A stretch of DNA of 42,487 nt from Bacteroidales bacterium (GCA_003559855.1 PWJZ01000087.1:1-42487); one strand, 5' to 3'; counted from the stretch's first letter, positions 6,578 to 16,606 are shown. Made by a program: numbers and translations. The notes: generated by a model from the sequence alone, not told the origin.

Positions 6578-7847
6578 AATAAAAGGAAAACTATTTAGTC
6601 TTACCTTAACCATAATATTTCTTTGCATCGGGCTGAATACTTTTTCACAAACACGGATCATATCACCATACTCAAAATATGGTATAGGTGAAATAAACAA
6701 CCACAGGTTTTCCCGCAATCTTGGTATGGCAGGCATAGGATACGGCTATCGCAGCAACCTTTCGGTCAACTATTTAAACCCGGCATCTTATACTGCCGTC
6801 GACACAACTTCATTTGTTTTTGAAGTAGTCGGCTGTTCGCATTTTTACAAGCAGGAAACGCGTACCCAAGACCAATTATCAAATTATTCATCGCTTGGAA
6901 ATATTGCATTCGGTTTTCCGTTAAGAAAAAAATTCGCTGTAGGAGCAGGCCTCAAACCATACAGCCTTGTAGGATATAAAATACTTGACAAGGAAATTGA
7001 TGAGAACATAGGAACTATAAACTATCTTTATGATGGTTCGGGAGGAATAAATGAAGTTTTTATGGGAACTGCTTACCGGGTGTTTGATGAACTGTCAATA
7101 GGAGTTAACGCATCATATCTTTTCGGAAGCATAGAAGACAGGGTTACCATTTCTTCCGAAGATCAGACGGGGTTTTTTCGCAAACATAAAACAGAAGCAG
7201 ACAATATTAAAGGATTTTTGTTTGGTTTCGGATTGCAATATGACAAAAAGTTAAAGGAAAATCGCAGATTGATCGTTGGGCTGACATACGGTCATGACAC
7301 CGAATTGAGTGTCAGGCGCTCAAAATTAATTCAAAAAGACCTCCCCGGATCAACCACTCTTGATACACTGCTTTACCAGGAAAAAGGTAAAGGCGATATG
7401 CTTTTACCGAAAAACGTCGGCTTTGGTTCATGGTTAAGGTACAATAAAAACTGGGGCGGAGGAATTGATGTTAATTGGCAAAACTGGGATGACTTTCATC
7501 GTTTTGGCAATGCTGATGAATTGCAAAACAGCTATAACGTCGCTTTAGGTATCAAATATTCTCCCACCGTCGACACTTACACAGGCATTTTCAGCCGGGC
7601 AAGCTATATGGCAGGAGCACGCTATGGGCAGTCACATTTGAATGTCAATGAATATTCTTTTGACGAATTTGGCATAAGCTTTGGTGTTTATTTACCGGTA
7701 AGAAGAACCCGTAACGGGATTAATATCGGCTTTGAATATGCTCAACGTGGTACTACAGACCATGAATTGATAAAAGAAGATTTTTACCGTATCAATATTG
7801 GAGTAAATATATATGAACGCTGGTTTATAAGAAGAAAATTCTTTTAA
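6561..7847 (+). CDS. Outer-membrane beta-barrel protein (FadL/OmpP1-like)
   Basis: The 428-aa protein has a signal peptide (about residues 1-29, ending near NTFSQ). The segment YGIGEINNHRFSRNLGMAGIGYGYRSNLSVNYLNPASYTAVDTTSF resembles the N-terminal plug/barrel entry of FadL/OmpP1-type outer-membrane proteins, which often carry NPA motifs. The rest alternates polar and aromatic residues with many glycines, typical of barrel strands, and the C-terminus ends in phenylalanine (RRKFF), as for barrel insertion. The start overlaps the end of coaX by 17 bp. Substrate unknown. Its place beside the LptC and PpiD-like genes suggests a housekeeping envelope role. Confidence 0.8.
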   Translation: MSICIKIKGKLFSLTLTIIFLCIGLNTFSQTRIISPYSKYGIGEINNHRFSRNLGMAGIGYGYRSNLSVNYLNPASYTAVDTTSFVFEVVGCSHFYKQETRTQDQLSNYSSLGNIAFGFPLRKKFAVGAGLKPYSLVGYKILDKEIDENIGTINYLYDGSGGINEVFMGTAYRVFDELSIGVNASYLFGSIEDRVTISSEDQTGFFRKHKTEADNIKGFLFGFGLQYDKKLKENRRLIVGLTYGHDTELSVRRSKLIQKDLPGSTTLDTLLYQEKGKGDMLLPKNVGFGSWLRYNKNWGGGIDVNWQNWDDFHRFGNADELQNSYNVALGIKYSPTVDTYTGIFSRASYMAGARYGQSHLNVNEYSFDEFGISFGVYLPVRRTRNGINIGFEYAQRGTTDHELIKEDFYRINIGVNIYERWFIRRKFF

Positions 7848-7892
7848 AGAACAACTATAAATAATAACTATAAAAATAACAACTTATAAAAA

Positions 7893-9347
7893 ATGAATAT
7901 CCTATCATCTATAATGACTTTAATACTTGTAATGGCATTTACCGGATGTTTTGCCACACATAACCCTGTTAATACTTTAGAGCCGGGATATATCACAGCC
8001 GACAGTAAAATAACGGCAAGCTCCGGCAATAATGCTTTAAATACAAACAATCTTGGTAAATCATCAAATATAAATGATCCGCCGGGCAGGTATGGAGATA
8101 CCCCTGAAGACAGTATATTATGTGTAAGAAACCTCTCTTTATATACGGAGTTTTACAGGCAAAGAAATTTCAAAAATGCTTACCAACCATGGCAAAAAGC
8201 GCTTGAAATTTGTCCCAGAGCATCACAAAACCTTTACATCCATGGAGCAAGTCTTTTAAAACACCGTTATAATGAAGAAACGAATCCTATCAAAAGGGAT
8301 GTACTCATAGATTCGCTTATGTGGTTGTATGATCAACGCATAGAATATTTTGGAAGAGAAGGTTTTGTGCTTGGACGCAAAGGTGTTGACATGTTTTTGT
8401 TTCGCCCCGAAAAAGTAGAAAAAATTTTTAATTTAACTGATCGCTCTATTGAGCTGGAGGGGCATCAATCGCAAGCCGATGTAGTAGTTATTAACATGCA
8501 AACAGCTATATCACTGGCTCAGGCAGGTATTAAAGATGAAATTGAAATTTTTAATGTTTATGAAAGGGCAATAGATATAATGGATTATAACCTTGAACAC
8601 GACCCTGAAAGAGCAGAAATTTACGAAAGATCAAAAGAACAGGTTGAATCACTATTCCGTCCATATTTTAAATGTGAAATACTTGTAAAAGTTTTTGAAC
8701 CCCGGTTTGAAGAAAAGCCTGAGTGCCCTGATTTGCTTACACAGATAACTACTATGTTGGACGAAGCCGATGGTACAGACAGAGAGCTGTTTTATAAAGC
8801 AACACGCAACCTTCACGACATCAAACCAACGGCATCTTCCGCATTTTTGATGGGTCGCCTTGAAAGCAATCAGAAAAACCATCGCAAAGCAGTGGAATAT
8901 TTCAGTGAAGCCATTGAACTATACAAGCAGAAAGAAGACACCGATCTGGAGCTATACAGGTCATATATGTTGAAAGCCGAGCTGCAGTACAGGCAATTGC
9001 GCAGGTATGTCCAGGCAAGAAACAGTGCACTTGGAGCGGCAAAAATCAAACCCAATGACGGAAGACCATATATACTTATTGGAGAAATGTATGCAACGAC
9101 AGCAGAGGATTGCGGCGACGACGACTTTACCGAAAGAGTAGCCTACTGGGCTGCCGTTGATATGTTCATAAAAGCTCGCAATGTTGATTCAAACCCCGTC
9201 GTAATTGAACGGGCAAATCAACTCATTGAAGCTTACTTACAATATTTCCCCGACAAAGAAACGATATTTTTCCATGGGTATGAAGAAGGTGATCCATACA
9301 GGGTAGAATGCTGGATAAACGAATCCACATATGTCAGAGCAAGGTGA
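7893..9347 (+). CDS. TPR-repeat lipoprotein
   Basis: The 484-aa product begins with a hydrophobic signal and a lipobox-like AFTGC (Cys19), so it is probably a lipoprotein. The body is helical and contains TPR-like repeats, clearest at about residues 305-400 (SSAFLMGRLESNQKNHRKAVEYFSEAIELY, then ARNSALGAAKIKPNDGRPYILIGEMY). TPR proteins act as binding scaffolds; the partner here is unknown. It follows the barrel protein by 45 bp and its 3' end lies next to or overlaps lptC, so it probably belongs to the same transcript. Confidence 0.8.
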   Translation: MNILSSIMTLILVMAFTGCFATHNPVNTLEPGYITADSKITASSGNNALNTNNLGKSSNINDPPGRYGDTPEDSILCVRNLSLYTEFYRQRNFKNAYQPWQKALEICPRASQNLYIHGASLLKHRYNEETNPIKRDVLIDSLMWLYDQRIEYFGREGFVLGRKGVDMFLFRPEKVEKIFNLTDRSIELEGHQSQADVVVINMQTAISLAQAGIKDEIEIFNVYERAIDIMDYNLEHDPERAEIYERSKEQVESLFRPYFKCEILVKVFEPRFEEKPECPDLLTQITTMLDEADGTDRELFYKATRNLHDIKPTASSAFLMGRLESNQKNHRKAVEYFSEAIELYKQKEDTDLELYRSYMLKAELQYRQLRRYVQARNSALGAAKIKPNDGRPYILIGEMYATTAEDCGDDDFTERVAYWAAVDMFIKARNVDSNPVVIERANQLIEAYLQYFPDKETIFFHGYEEGDPYRVECWINESTYVRAR

Positions 9348-9352
9348 AAAAC

Positions 9353-9919
9353 ATGGGTTTTAAAAACTTGTTTCTGAAAATATCTGTCAAAAACCTGGCT
9401 ATAATTACAGGGATGTTGATATTTGCATATTGCCAACCCGACCTGGAAAAAATAGAAACAATTACGGCGGAATATGACGAACCGGTTGAATCCCTCTTTG
9501 ATGTGGAAATCGTACAAAGTTCATACGCAAAAACACAGGCAATAATAAAATCACCTAGAATTGACCGTTATGATAATGACCAACCTTACCTGGAACTTCC
9601 CGAAGGCCTGGAAGTGGTATTTTATGATACGCTTATGAACCCTACATCAAGACTAAAAGCCAATTATGCAATAAGCTATGATATTAAAAAAATTATTGAA
9701 GCTAAAAACGATGTAGTGGTTGTTAATGAATTCAACGAAAAACTCAACACCGAACATCTGATATGGGACCAAAAACAGGAGATCATATATTCCGATAAAT
9801 TTGTAAAAATAACTACTGAAACTGAAGTTCTCTACGGTGACGGATTTGAGTCAGATGAAAGATTTGAAAAATGGAAAATCTTACACCCAAGGGGTACATT
9901 TAAAATTGAAGAACCGTAA
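9353..9919 (+). CDS. lptC: LPS export protein LptC
   Basis: LptC is the inner-membrane-anchored periplasmic part of the LptBFGC exporter that passes lipopolysaccharide to LptA. The 188-aa product has one N-terminal hydrophobic segment (about residues 14-26) ending in Cys27, possibly lipidated as in several Bacteroidota. It is followed by the typical LptC beta-jellyroll pattern: SPRIDRYDNDQPYLELPEGLEVVFYD, SRLKANYAISY, NDVVVVNEFNEKLNTEHLIWDQKQEIIYSDKFVKITT, GDGFESDERFEKWKI. The ATG at 9353 was chosen because an upstream candidate at 9308 would add 15 hydrophilic residues and overlap the TPR gene; AAGG lies 12 bases ahead of it. Confidence 0.88.
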   Translation: MGFKNLFLKISVKNLAIITGMLIFAYCQPDLEKIETITAEYDEPVESLFDVEIVQSSYAKTQAIIKSPRIDRYDNDQPYLELPEGLEVVFYDTLMNPTSRLKANYAISYDIKKIIEAKNDVVVVNEFNEKLNTEHLIWDQKQEIIYSDKFVKITTETEVLYGDGFESDERFEKWKILHPRGTFKIEEP

Positions 9920-9975
9920 ACCTTAATTAAACAATTTCTTAAATCAGAAAAAACAAAACTTTAAACAATTATTCT

Positions 9976-9983
9976 TATTTTTG
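9976..9983 (+). promoter_or_regulatory. Weak candidate promoter before the CNNM/CorC gene
   Basis: TATTTTTG fits the -7 consensus TAnnTTTG, 25 bases before the GTG start, but no -33 TTTG is visible. Confidence 0.3.
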
Positions 9984-10007
9984 TTATAAGAAAAAATCTG
10001 TTAGTAC

Positions 10008-11273
10008 GTGGACATATACCCCATAATTTTACTGCTCATTATCAGCCTGATATTTTCCGCATTTTTTTCGGGTATGGAGATAGCTTTTGTATCTGCAAAC
10101 AAATTAAAGGTTGAAGTTGACAAAAAAAGCGGGGCATTCCCAGCAAAATTATTATCACATTTTACCAAAGATGAGTCAAGGTTTATTTCCACAATGCTTG
10201 TAGGCAACAATATTGCCCTTGTAATATATGGTATTGCCTTTTCACACCTTGTTCTGACACTCTTTCCCGGCGGCCTTTATTCCGAATGGATTACATTGAT
10301 AATCCAGACGGTGATCTCATCAATAATTATCCTGGTCTTTGCCGAATTTATGCCAAAAGCGCTAATACGTATAAACCCTAACAACACTCTTAACCTTTTT
10401 GCTATACCCGTGCAGCTTTTCTATTATATGTTTTATCCTGTGATTTTCATAACCTTAAAAACAGGAGAATTCATTCTCAGAAAATTATTTAAAGTACACC
10501 TTTCGAAAGAAAGAAAAGTTTTTGATATCATTGATATCGATAATTACATCAAGGAGTTTGGTGATTTTAACACACCGCATCATCAACCAAGCATGGAGAT
10601 GCAAATATTTCGCAATGCCATCGAATTTCCTACAACCAAATTGCGAGAATGTATGATACCACGTACAGATATAATAGCCGTTGATGAAAATGAAAATGTT
10701 GAAACAGTCAGAACAAGGTTATATGAAACAGGGTTGTCGAAAATAATAACATACAAAGAAAATATCGATAACATTACGGGATATGTTCATGCTTTTGACT
10801 TTTTCAAAAACCCGAAAAAACTGAACTCTATAATAAGACCCATTATGCTGGCACCCGAAACAATGCATGCCAACAAACTGTTAAAGAGCTTTATACAGCA
10901 GAGAAAAAGTATTGCTGTAGTTGTTGACGAGTTTGGCGGCACCAGTGGCATGATAACCATAGAAGATGTGATAGAAGAAATTTTCGGTGAAATAGATGAT
11001 GAACATGATATTGACGATACGATAGAAAAAGTTCTTTCAAACAAGGAGTTTGTTTTTTCGGCACGACTGGAAATTGACTATCTTAATGAAACTTACAAAC
11101 TCAATCTGCCCGAATCAGAAGATTATGAAACATTGGGAGGTTTAATTGTCAACCACTACGAAAGCATACCCGAAAAAAACCAGGAAATAGAAATTGACGG
11201 ATTTACCTTTAAAGTGCTTCAGGTATCCGAAACACGTGTTGAGCAAGTTCTTTTGAAATTAAATGAAAGCTGA
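10008..11273 (+). CDS. CNNM/CorC (hemolysin-type) membrane transport-associated protein
   Basis: The 421-aa protein has the three-part layout of the HlyC/CorC/CNNM family. Residues 1-~185 form the CNNM transmembrane domain (MDIYPIILLLIISLIFSAFF, FSGMEIAFVSANK and further helices). Residues ~205-330 are a CBS pair (CMIPRTDIIAVDENENVETVR… and AVVVDEFGGTSGMITIEDVIEEIFGEI). Residues ~340-418 are a CorC/HlyC C-terminal domain (YETLGGLIVNHYESIPEKNQEIEIDGFTFKVLQV). Relatives are linked to Mg2+/Co2+ export; haemolysis is a historic name. The start is GTG, since the frame closes upstream and MDIYPI opens the first helix. In Bacteroidales this gene commonly sits between lptC and ppiD, as here. Confidence 0.92.
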   Translation: MDIYPIILLLIISLIFSAFFSGMEIAFVSANKLKVEVDKKSGAFPAKLLSHFTKDESRFISTMLVGNNIALVIYGIAFSHLVLTLFPGGLYSEWITLIIQTVISSIIILVFAEFMPKALIRINPNNTLNLFAIPVQLFYYMFYPVIFITLKTGEFILRKLFKVHLSKERKVFDIIDIDNYIKEFGDFNTPHHQPSMEMQIFRNAIEFPTTKLRECMIPRTDIIAVDENENVETVRTRLYETGLSKIITYKENIDNITGYVHAFDFFKNPKKLNSIIRPIMLAPETMHANKLLKSFIQQRKSIAVVVDEFGGTSGMITIEDVIEEIFGEIDDEHDIDDTIEKVLSNKEFVFSARLEIDYLNETYKLNLPESEDYETLGGLIVNHYESIPEKNQEIEIDGFTFKVLQVSETRVEQVLLKLNES

Positions 11274-11410
11274 TTAAAGGCAAAACAAAATTTCAGGTTC
11301 AACCGGAGAAACTTTTGAGGTAATTGATAAATTTTTGCATTTTTTTGCCGTTTTTATACAACAATATTAAAGGTATTTAATACTGCGGCATTTTTTTTGC
11401 AATATCTAAT

Positions 11411-11442
11411 ATTGATTGGCTTACATATTTTTTGTACTTTTG
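11411..11442 (+). promoter_or_regulatory. Promoter of the PpiD-like foldase gene
   Basis: ATTG (11411-11414) and TACTTTTG (11435-11442), spaced by 20 bp, fit the -33/-7 consensus of Bacteroidota and lie 31 bp before the ATG. Confidence 0.6.
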
Positions 11443-11473
11443 CAAACTAATTTCTAAATACGAATAAATTATT

Positions 11474-13609
11474 ATGGCAGTAATAGGAAAAATAAGGAGT
11501 TATTCAGGGTTATTGATTGCGATAGTAGGTTTTGGCCTCGCAGCATTTGTTCTCGGCGATCTGTTTCAATACGGTCCACAAAGAGGTATACGTCATGGAA
11601 TGGAAATAGGAAAGGTTAGCAACACACCCATTTCATTTCCTGAGTTTGATGAGCGTTTTAATCAACATCTGGAGAGCTGGAAACAGCAAACCGGTGAGTC
11701 TTCACCCGACAGCCGTCAACTGTTTAGGATAAGACAACGGGTTTGGGACGAATTGATTTCGGAAATATTGCTTGAAAAAGAGCTCGAAAAAATTGGCATT
11801 GATGTTACGGCCGATGAATTATTTGATCTTGTCGCAGGCTCAGACCCCCACCCTTTTATTGTTCAAAGCTTTACTGACCCGCAAACCGGGCAGTTCGAAC
11901 CGCAGGATGTCCGTAACTTCATTCAAAACATCGATATGATGGATCCAAGCACAAGGAACCAGTGGTTAATGTTAGAACAATACATAAAGAACGAACGTAA
12001 GGAAGAAAAATACCATAACCTGATCAAGAAATCCTTGTTTGTTCCCGGCATACTTGCTGAATTAGACTATAAAAACAAAAATACGTTTGCGGATTTTCGA
12101 TTTATTGCCAAGAGGTACAATACCATTTCTGATGAAGATGTGAAGTTGAGCAGTGCGGATATACAAAATGCTTATAATAAAAACAAACATCTTTTTCGCC
12201 AGGAACATACTCGTGACCTGGATTACGTTGTTGTGCCGGTTCTTCCCACCGAGGAAGACCGCCATGAAATAAAAACCGCAATACTGCAATTGAAGGAAGA
12301 ATTGCCGACTGCCGGAGATGTGGAGAGATTTATTAATGCGGTGTCAGATGAACGTTTTGACAGCCGTTATTACAGCCGGGGCAACTTGCCTGACAGAATA
12401 GACTCTTTGATGTTTAACTCACCTGCGGGCACCATTTACGGACCTTACGAACAAGACAATGCCTTTATAGTAGCCATGCTCAGCGATATCCAGTTCAGAC
12501 CCGATTCAATGCGTGCCAGCCATATTTTGATATCATACGCAGGTTCCATGGCTGACCAGCAACAACAGATAACCCGCCATCGTCAGCAAGCAGAGCAAAA
12601 AGCTGATTCATTGCTTAATGTGGTTAAAGAGAATCCTGATAAATTCCCTCAACTGGCCTCGCAATTATCAGACGACCCTTCGGCGCCTTTCAACCAGGGC
12701 GACCTTGAATGGTTCCAGGACGGAGATATGGTACCTGAGTTTAACGAAGCCGTTGCCGGAGGTAATGTCGGTGATATCATTAATGTCGAAACCCAATACG
12801 GATATCATATAATACACATTACTGACCATTCACCCGCTGAGAAAAAAGTACAGGTCGCCAAAATAAAACGAAATATCCAACCCAGCAGCCAGACTTACCG
12901 AAAGGTATTTGCCGAAGTAAGTGAATTCGCTGCACTGGTTAGAAAGAAAAATGATCTGGAAAGTGCCACAAAAGAAAAAGGATACTCCTTCAGACAAGCA
13001 ACGCATGTGGGCAAAATGGACAACTCACTGCCCGGAGTCGAAAAAGCAAGGGAAATAATAAGATGGGCTTATGACGAAAATACCAACGAAGGTTCAACAT
13101 CACAAATATTTGATCTCGAAGATAAATTCGTCCTGGCAAAAGTCAAAAAAATCAGGCAGGAGGGAATCCCGCCACTGGATGATATAGAAGACCAAATAAA
13201 AGAAATAGCCATAAAAGATAAAAAATTTGAACTCATCGCAAACAAATTAAATGAAGCAATTATTGAAAATAAATCCCTTGATAAAACTGCTGAAAAACTT
13301 GATCTTGAAATGCATTCAGCCGATAATATAAACTTCCTTACAACCAATCTTCCCGATTTTGGAAGAGAACCGGAAGTGATAGGCAAAGCCACTAAGCTTG
13401 AAAAAAATTTAATATCAAACCCGATAAAAGGAAATAACGCGGTGTTTGTAATTGAAGTTATAAGCAGAACAGAAACAATAGTGCCCGACGATCTGACTGA
13501 TGCAAAAAGACAACTGCAAAACAACCTTATTAACAGGGTTACAAGAGAAACTATCGAAGCACTCAAAAAAAATGCCGACATTAAGGATAACAGAACAATG
13601 TTTTATTAA
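11474..13609 (+). CDS. ppiD: PpiD/SurA-like peptidyl-prolyl isomerase, membrane-anchored foldase
   Basis: The 711-aa protein matches the PpiD layout: a single N-terminal membrane anchor (residues ~13-32, GLLIAIVGFGLAAFVLGDLF), a SurA_N-like chaperone region (~40-200), a parvulin PPIC domain (~345-450, with RASHILISYAG, DPSAPFNQGDLEWF and TQYGYHIIHI) and a C-terminal helical chaperone part. It assists folding of exported proteins on the periplasmic side of the inner membrane. It has its own promoter, so the transcript is separate from or additional to the coaX operon. Length is close to Bacteroidota homologues and somewhat above E. coli PpiD. Confidence 0.92.
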   Translation: MAVIGKIRSYSGLLIAIVGFGLAAFVLGDLFQYGPQRGIRHGMEIGKVSNTPISFPEFDERFNQHLESWKQQTGESSPDSRQLFRIRQRVWDELISEILLEKELEKIGIDVTADELFDLVAGSDPHPFIVQSFTDPQTGQFEPQDVRNFIQNIDMMDPSTRNQWLMLEQYIKNERKEEKYHNLIKKSLFVPGILAELDYKNKNTFADFRFIAKRYNTISDEDVKLSSADIQNAYNKNKHLFRQEHTRDLDYVVVPVLPTEEDRHEIKTAILQLKEELPTAGDVERFINAVSDERFDSRYYSRGNLPDRIDSLMFNSPAGTIYGPYEQDNAFIVAMLSDIQFRPDSMRASHILISYAGSMADQQQQITRHRQQAEQKADSLLNVVKENPDKFPQLASQLSDDPSAPFNQGDLEWFQDGDMVPEFNEAVAGGNVGDIINVETQYGYHIIHITDHSPAEKKVQVAKIKRNIQPSSQTYRKVFAEVSEFAALVRKKNDLESATKEKGYSFRQATHVGKMDNSLPGVEKAREIIRWAYDENTNEGSTSQIFDLEDKFVLAKVKKIRQEGIPPLDDIEDQIKEIAIKDKKFELIANKLNEAIIENKSLDKTAEKLDLEMHSADNINFLTTNLPDFGREPEVIGKATKLEKNLISNPIKGNNAVFVIEVISRTETIVPDDLTDAKRQLQNNLINRVTRETIEALKKNADIKDNRTMFY

Positions 13610-14128
13610 ACAGATTCTTTTCAATACCACGAATTGCAGCTTATTGATCATTTTAAGAACCTTTACCTTGTTTGTTAAACCAACTGACAAGTTAAAGGTC
13701 TTTTAATAACCGGCAATTAACAGGCCACTCTCCTCAATTGATGAACCGGCAATCAAATTTCATGTCCGGTATAAAGATCAAAATCAAGGCTAACCTTTTT
13801 ACCTGTCAGAGGCTTAATCAAATCCGTAAAACTTTCTGAAAATTTTACGCACATAAATGCAATAGCTTGAAAAAAAGAGTTAAGCAAAGAAGATTAAAAG
13901 ATCAAAATGGCTTTTGACAAGGTTTTAAAAATTTTTTCTTTTCCACCCTGTAACCTTTTTGGTTTTAAGATCGTCTCAGAATCAGAAATCATAAAATATA
14001 AAAACAGGTCATGCGCTCAAATTCAATTAAATTAAACAATGACGGAATGAACGAAGGAGTCTTTGGTTCAACCGCCGGAATGAAAAGATCAAATCTGAAG
14101 ATTTAAATTATCAAAAACATAATATATT
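13610..14128. other. 519-bp intergenic region, mostly featureless
   Basis: No conserved gene, RNA or clear promoter seen. A 31-codon ATG frame (14011-14106) ends 23 bases before the DUF2807 gene and could be a leader peptide, but it has no clear ribosome site. The rest is AT-rich with stops in all frames. Confidence 0.5.
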
Positions 14129-14860
14129 ATGAAAACAACAACAACAATTACGGCAATCCTGATTTTTGGCATGTCATTTATATATCAGGGATGCGGTATA
14201 AACGGGGTAAATACTTTAAGCGGTGATGGTAATGTTGAAACAAACCATTATGAAATTGACCGGTTTAAAACTTTAAAGCTTGTCGGCATGTTTAATGTGA
14301 TCCTGATCGAAGGCGAAAAAGAAAAACTTATTATCGAAACGGACTCAAATCTTTTTCAACATATCAATGTAGAAGTCAAGAACAATGTTTTAAGCATTTA
14401 TTCCGACCGTGATATTTTACTGCGACCAACAAAGCTCGACATTCACATAACTTATACCGATCTTGATGAAATCATTTCGTCAGGTGCCTGCAATTTAACT
14501 TTTGAATCAACTATTCGATCGGAAGCATTCAGGCTTAAAATAAGCGGTGCAGGTTCGGGTAAGATGAATATCGAAACCGAAAAACTGAAAACCGATATAT
14601 CAGGAGCTGCCAGCTTCATAATAACAGGTAGGGCAACCACTCATGAGGTGTGTTTAAGCGGGGCCGGCAATTTGAAAGCGGAATACCTGATTACCGAAAA
14701 TACTATTATTGACCTTAGCGGTGCGGGAGTAGCCGTAGTACATGCTACCAAAACACTGGACGCAAAACTTAGCGGCGTTGGATCTATCAAATATGCCGGC
14801 AAGCCGGATGTAAAACGTGCAAATGTAACCGGTATAGGAAGAATAAAAGACATTGAATGA
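14129..14860 (+). CDS. DUF2807 (head GIN domain) lipoprotein
   Basis: The 243-aa protein has a signal sequence with Cys22 in IYQGCG, so it is likely lipidated. The mature part is a right-handed beta-helix-like DUF2807 (putative auto-transporter adhesin, head GIN) domain: EIDRFKTLKLVGMFNVILIEGEK, then a ladder of ISGAGS, ISGAAS, LSGAGN, LSGAGV and LSGVGS repeats, each about 20 residues apart. Function of the family is unproven; surface adhesion or envelope-stress roles have been suggested. It is followed 31 bp later by a second DUF2807 gene, so this is a tandem pair made by duplication. Confidence 0.88.
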   Translation: MKTTTTITAILIFGMSFIYQGCGINGVNTLSGDGNVETNHYEIDRFKTLKLVGMFNVILIEGEKEKLIIETDSNLFQHINVEVKNNVLSIYSDRDILLRPTKLDIHITYTDLDEIISSGACNLTFESTIRSEAFRLKISGAGSGKMNIETEKLKTDISGAASFIITGRATTHEVCLSGAGNLKAEYLITENTIIDLSGAGVAVVHATKTLDAKLSGVGSIKYAGKPDVKRANVTGIGRIKDIE

Positions 14861-14918
14861 TTTTATAATTAAAAAGTGAATTAATGTAACCATGTTTAAC
14901 AACCTAAAACTTAAAAAA

Positions 14919-16418
14919 ATGAAAAAACTAGTGTTAATAATAAAGATCGCAATATTAATGTTTGCCATACCTGTTATGATAACAGGGCAAACAATAACAA
15001 AAGAATTTGAAACCGAACCTTTTAGTGGCGTTTCGGTTGGTGATGTTTTTACCGTTTACCTGTCGCAAGCCGATGATTTTTCGGTAAAAGCAGAAATAAG
15101 CGAAGAACAGGCTGACAGGATGTCAGTTTATGTAAGCGAAAATATGCTCAGACTGGACTATGACAGAAGATTCTTGAGGCGGGCAGAAAGAATAATAGTT
15201 TATGTTTCTGCTCCTGTTTACGAAAATATCATAGCCGGAGGTTCAGCTTCATTAAAGAGCGAAAACACTCTCACATCACAACAGCTTGAGCTTATAGCTT
15301 CAGGGGCATCAAACACAGACTTGCAGGTTAAAACAGGAAATCTCAAATCGACGGTTTCGGGAGCGGCTAACGTTACTTTAAAAGGTAGCGCAACTACTCA
15401 CGAAACAAGTGTCAGTGGTGCATCATCACTAAAAGCATATGAACTGCAAACCGAAAAGACCGTTGCTATGAGCTCCGGAGCTGCTTCATTGCAGATAAAT
15501 GCTTCCAAAGATCTACAGGCAAATGCTTCCGGAACATCATCTGTTAACTACCGGATAATACCTGAAAGTCACAGCTTCGAAACATCAGGTGCCGCAACCA
15601 TTAACTTCAAAGGAGATCCGGAAGATATTGAAGATACCACGCTGGAAGAAAAGGATCAAAAAGATACCGTAAGAGTTAAAATAGGCGAAAGAGACCTGCT
15701 GCTGATAAGCGATGAAGAAAGACGCAGAAAAAAAGTCGTCAAAAAAAAGCCCACACTCCGTAACAACTGGAGCGGTATTGAAATAGGAATGAATGGCTAT
15801 ATGACACCCGACCACTCCTTAAGCCTGGATGAAGAAGATTATTTCCTCGAACTCAACTATCCCAGGTCACTGTCTTTGAACTTCAACATTTACCAGCAAA
15901 ACTTCAATCTGATCAGAAATAATGTCGGAATCTTTACGGGTTTCGGATTTGGCTTCATCAACTACGCTTTCGATAATGATATCAGACTTATTCACCATAA
16001 AGACCGTATCGATTATATTGATGGGGATGACCTAAACGGTAATGATCCTGAAGATTATTTCCCTGATGGGTTTCGAAGAAACAGGCTTTCGCTGATCCAT
16101 TTCAATGTTCCCTTAATGCTTGAATATCAGACAGCAAGAACAAGAACCATAGAGCAGTTTCATCTGTCGGCAGGAGTTATAGGAAGCGCCAAATTAAGGT
16201 CCTACACAAAGCAAGTTTATGATTTTGACGGAGAAAGACAAAGAGACAAGCGCATCAAAAGCTACCACACCAGACCTTTTAATCTCGATGCCACGGTTAG
16301 GATAGGCTGGGGAAGGGTAAACCTGTTTGCAACATATTCACTATTTCCGCTGTTTCGCAGCGATAAAGGCCCCGAATTGCATCCCTTCAATGTGGGAATA
16401 AGTCTGGTTAACTGGTAA
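14919..16418 (+). CDS. DUF2807 domain fused to an outer-membrane barrel-like domain
   Basis: The start at 14919 gives a clean signal peptide (MKKLVLIIKIAILMFAIPVMITGQ); an upstream ATG at 14892 would add nine residues. Residues ~25-230 repeat the head GIN ladder (IASGASN, VSGAAN, VSGASS, MSSGAAS, NASGTSS, ETSGAAT). A charged linker (~240-275, with RRRKKVVKKK) leads to a ~230-residue C-terminal part. That part has IEIGMNGYMTPDHS, LSLNFNIYQQNFNLIRNNVGIFTGFGFGFINYAF and FATYSLFPLFRSDKGPELHPFNVGISLVNW, the pattern of a small PorT/OmpA-like beta-barrel. The fusion would display the GIN domain from the outer membrane. It is coupled to the lipoprotein version upstream. Confidence 0.85.
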   Translation: MKKLVLIIKIAILMFAIPVMITGQTITKEFETEPFSGVSVGDVFTVYLSQADDFSVKAEISEEQADRMSVYVSENMLRLDYDRRFLRRAERIIVYVSAPVYENIIAGGSASLKSENTLTSQQLELIASGASNTDLQVKTGNLKSTVSGAANVTLKGSATTHETSVSGASSLKAYELQTEKTVAMSSGAASLQINASKDLQANASGTSSVNYRIIPESHSFETSGAATINFKGDPEDIEDTTLEEKDQKDTVRVKIGERDLLLISDEERRRKKVVKKKPTLRNNWSGIEIGMNGYMTPDHSLSLDEEDYFLELNYPRSLSLNFNIYQQNFNLIRNNVGIFTGFGFGFINYAFDNDIRLIHHKDRIDYIDGDDLNGNDPEDYFPDGFRRNRLSLIHFNVPLMLEYQTARTRTIEQFHLSAGVIGSAKLRSYTKQVYDFDGERQRDKRIKSYHTRPFNLDATVRIGWGRVNLFATYSLFPLFRSDKGPELHPFNVGISLVNW

Positions 16419-16538
16419 TTGCCGTAACGGAATTATCCGGTAAACAACATAATGGCATGTTATTTAGCCTGCTGACTTGATGATAATTAAAACAGAATAA
16501 TTACAAAACAGTTTATTTAACCGGATTAAGGCTGCGGG

Positions 16539-16606
16539 ATCTCCATTCCTTTACAATAAAGTATGGAGATTCTGCATTATTTATAATGCGGTTTTTTTAT
16601 TTTTGT
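16539..16606 (+). terminator. Double-hairpin terminator after the DUF2807 pair
   Basis: ATCTCCAT/ATGGAGAT (16539-16570) and GCATTAT/ATAATGC (16574-16589) form two hairpins; the second is followed by GGTTTTTTTATTTTT. Confidence 0.7.

Noticed and set aside
13069-13690. Overlapping minus-strand frames at the end of the PpiD-like gene
   Set aside because: Antisense shadows of an AT-rich gene; hydrophobic Ser/Phe/Leu-rich composition typical of antisense reading.
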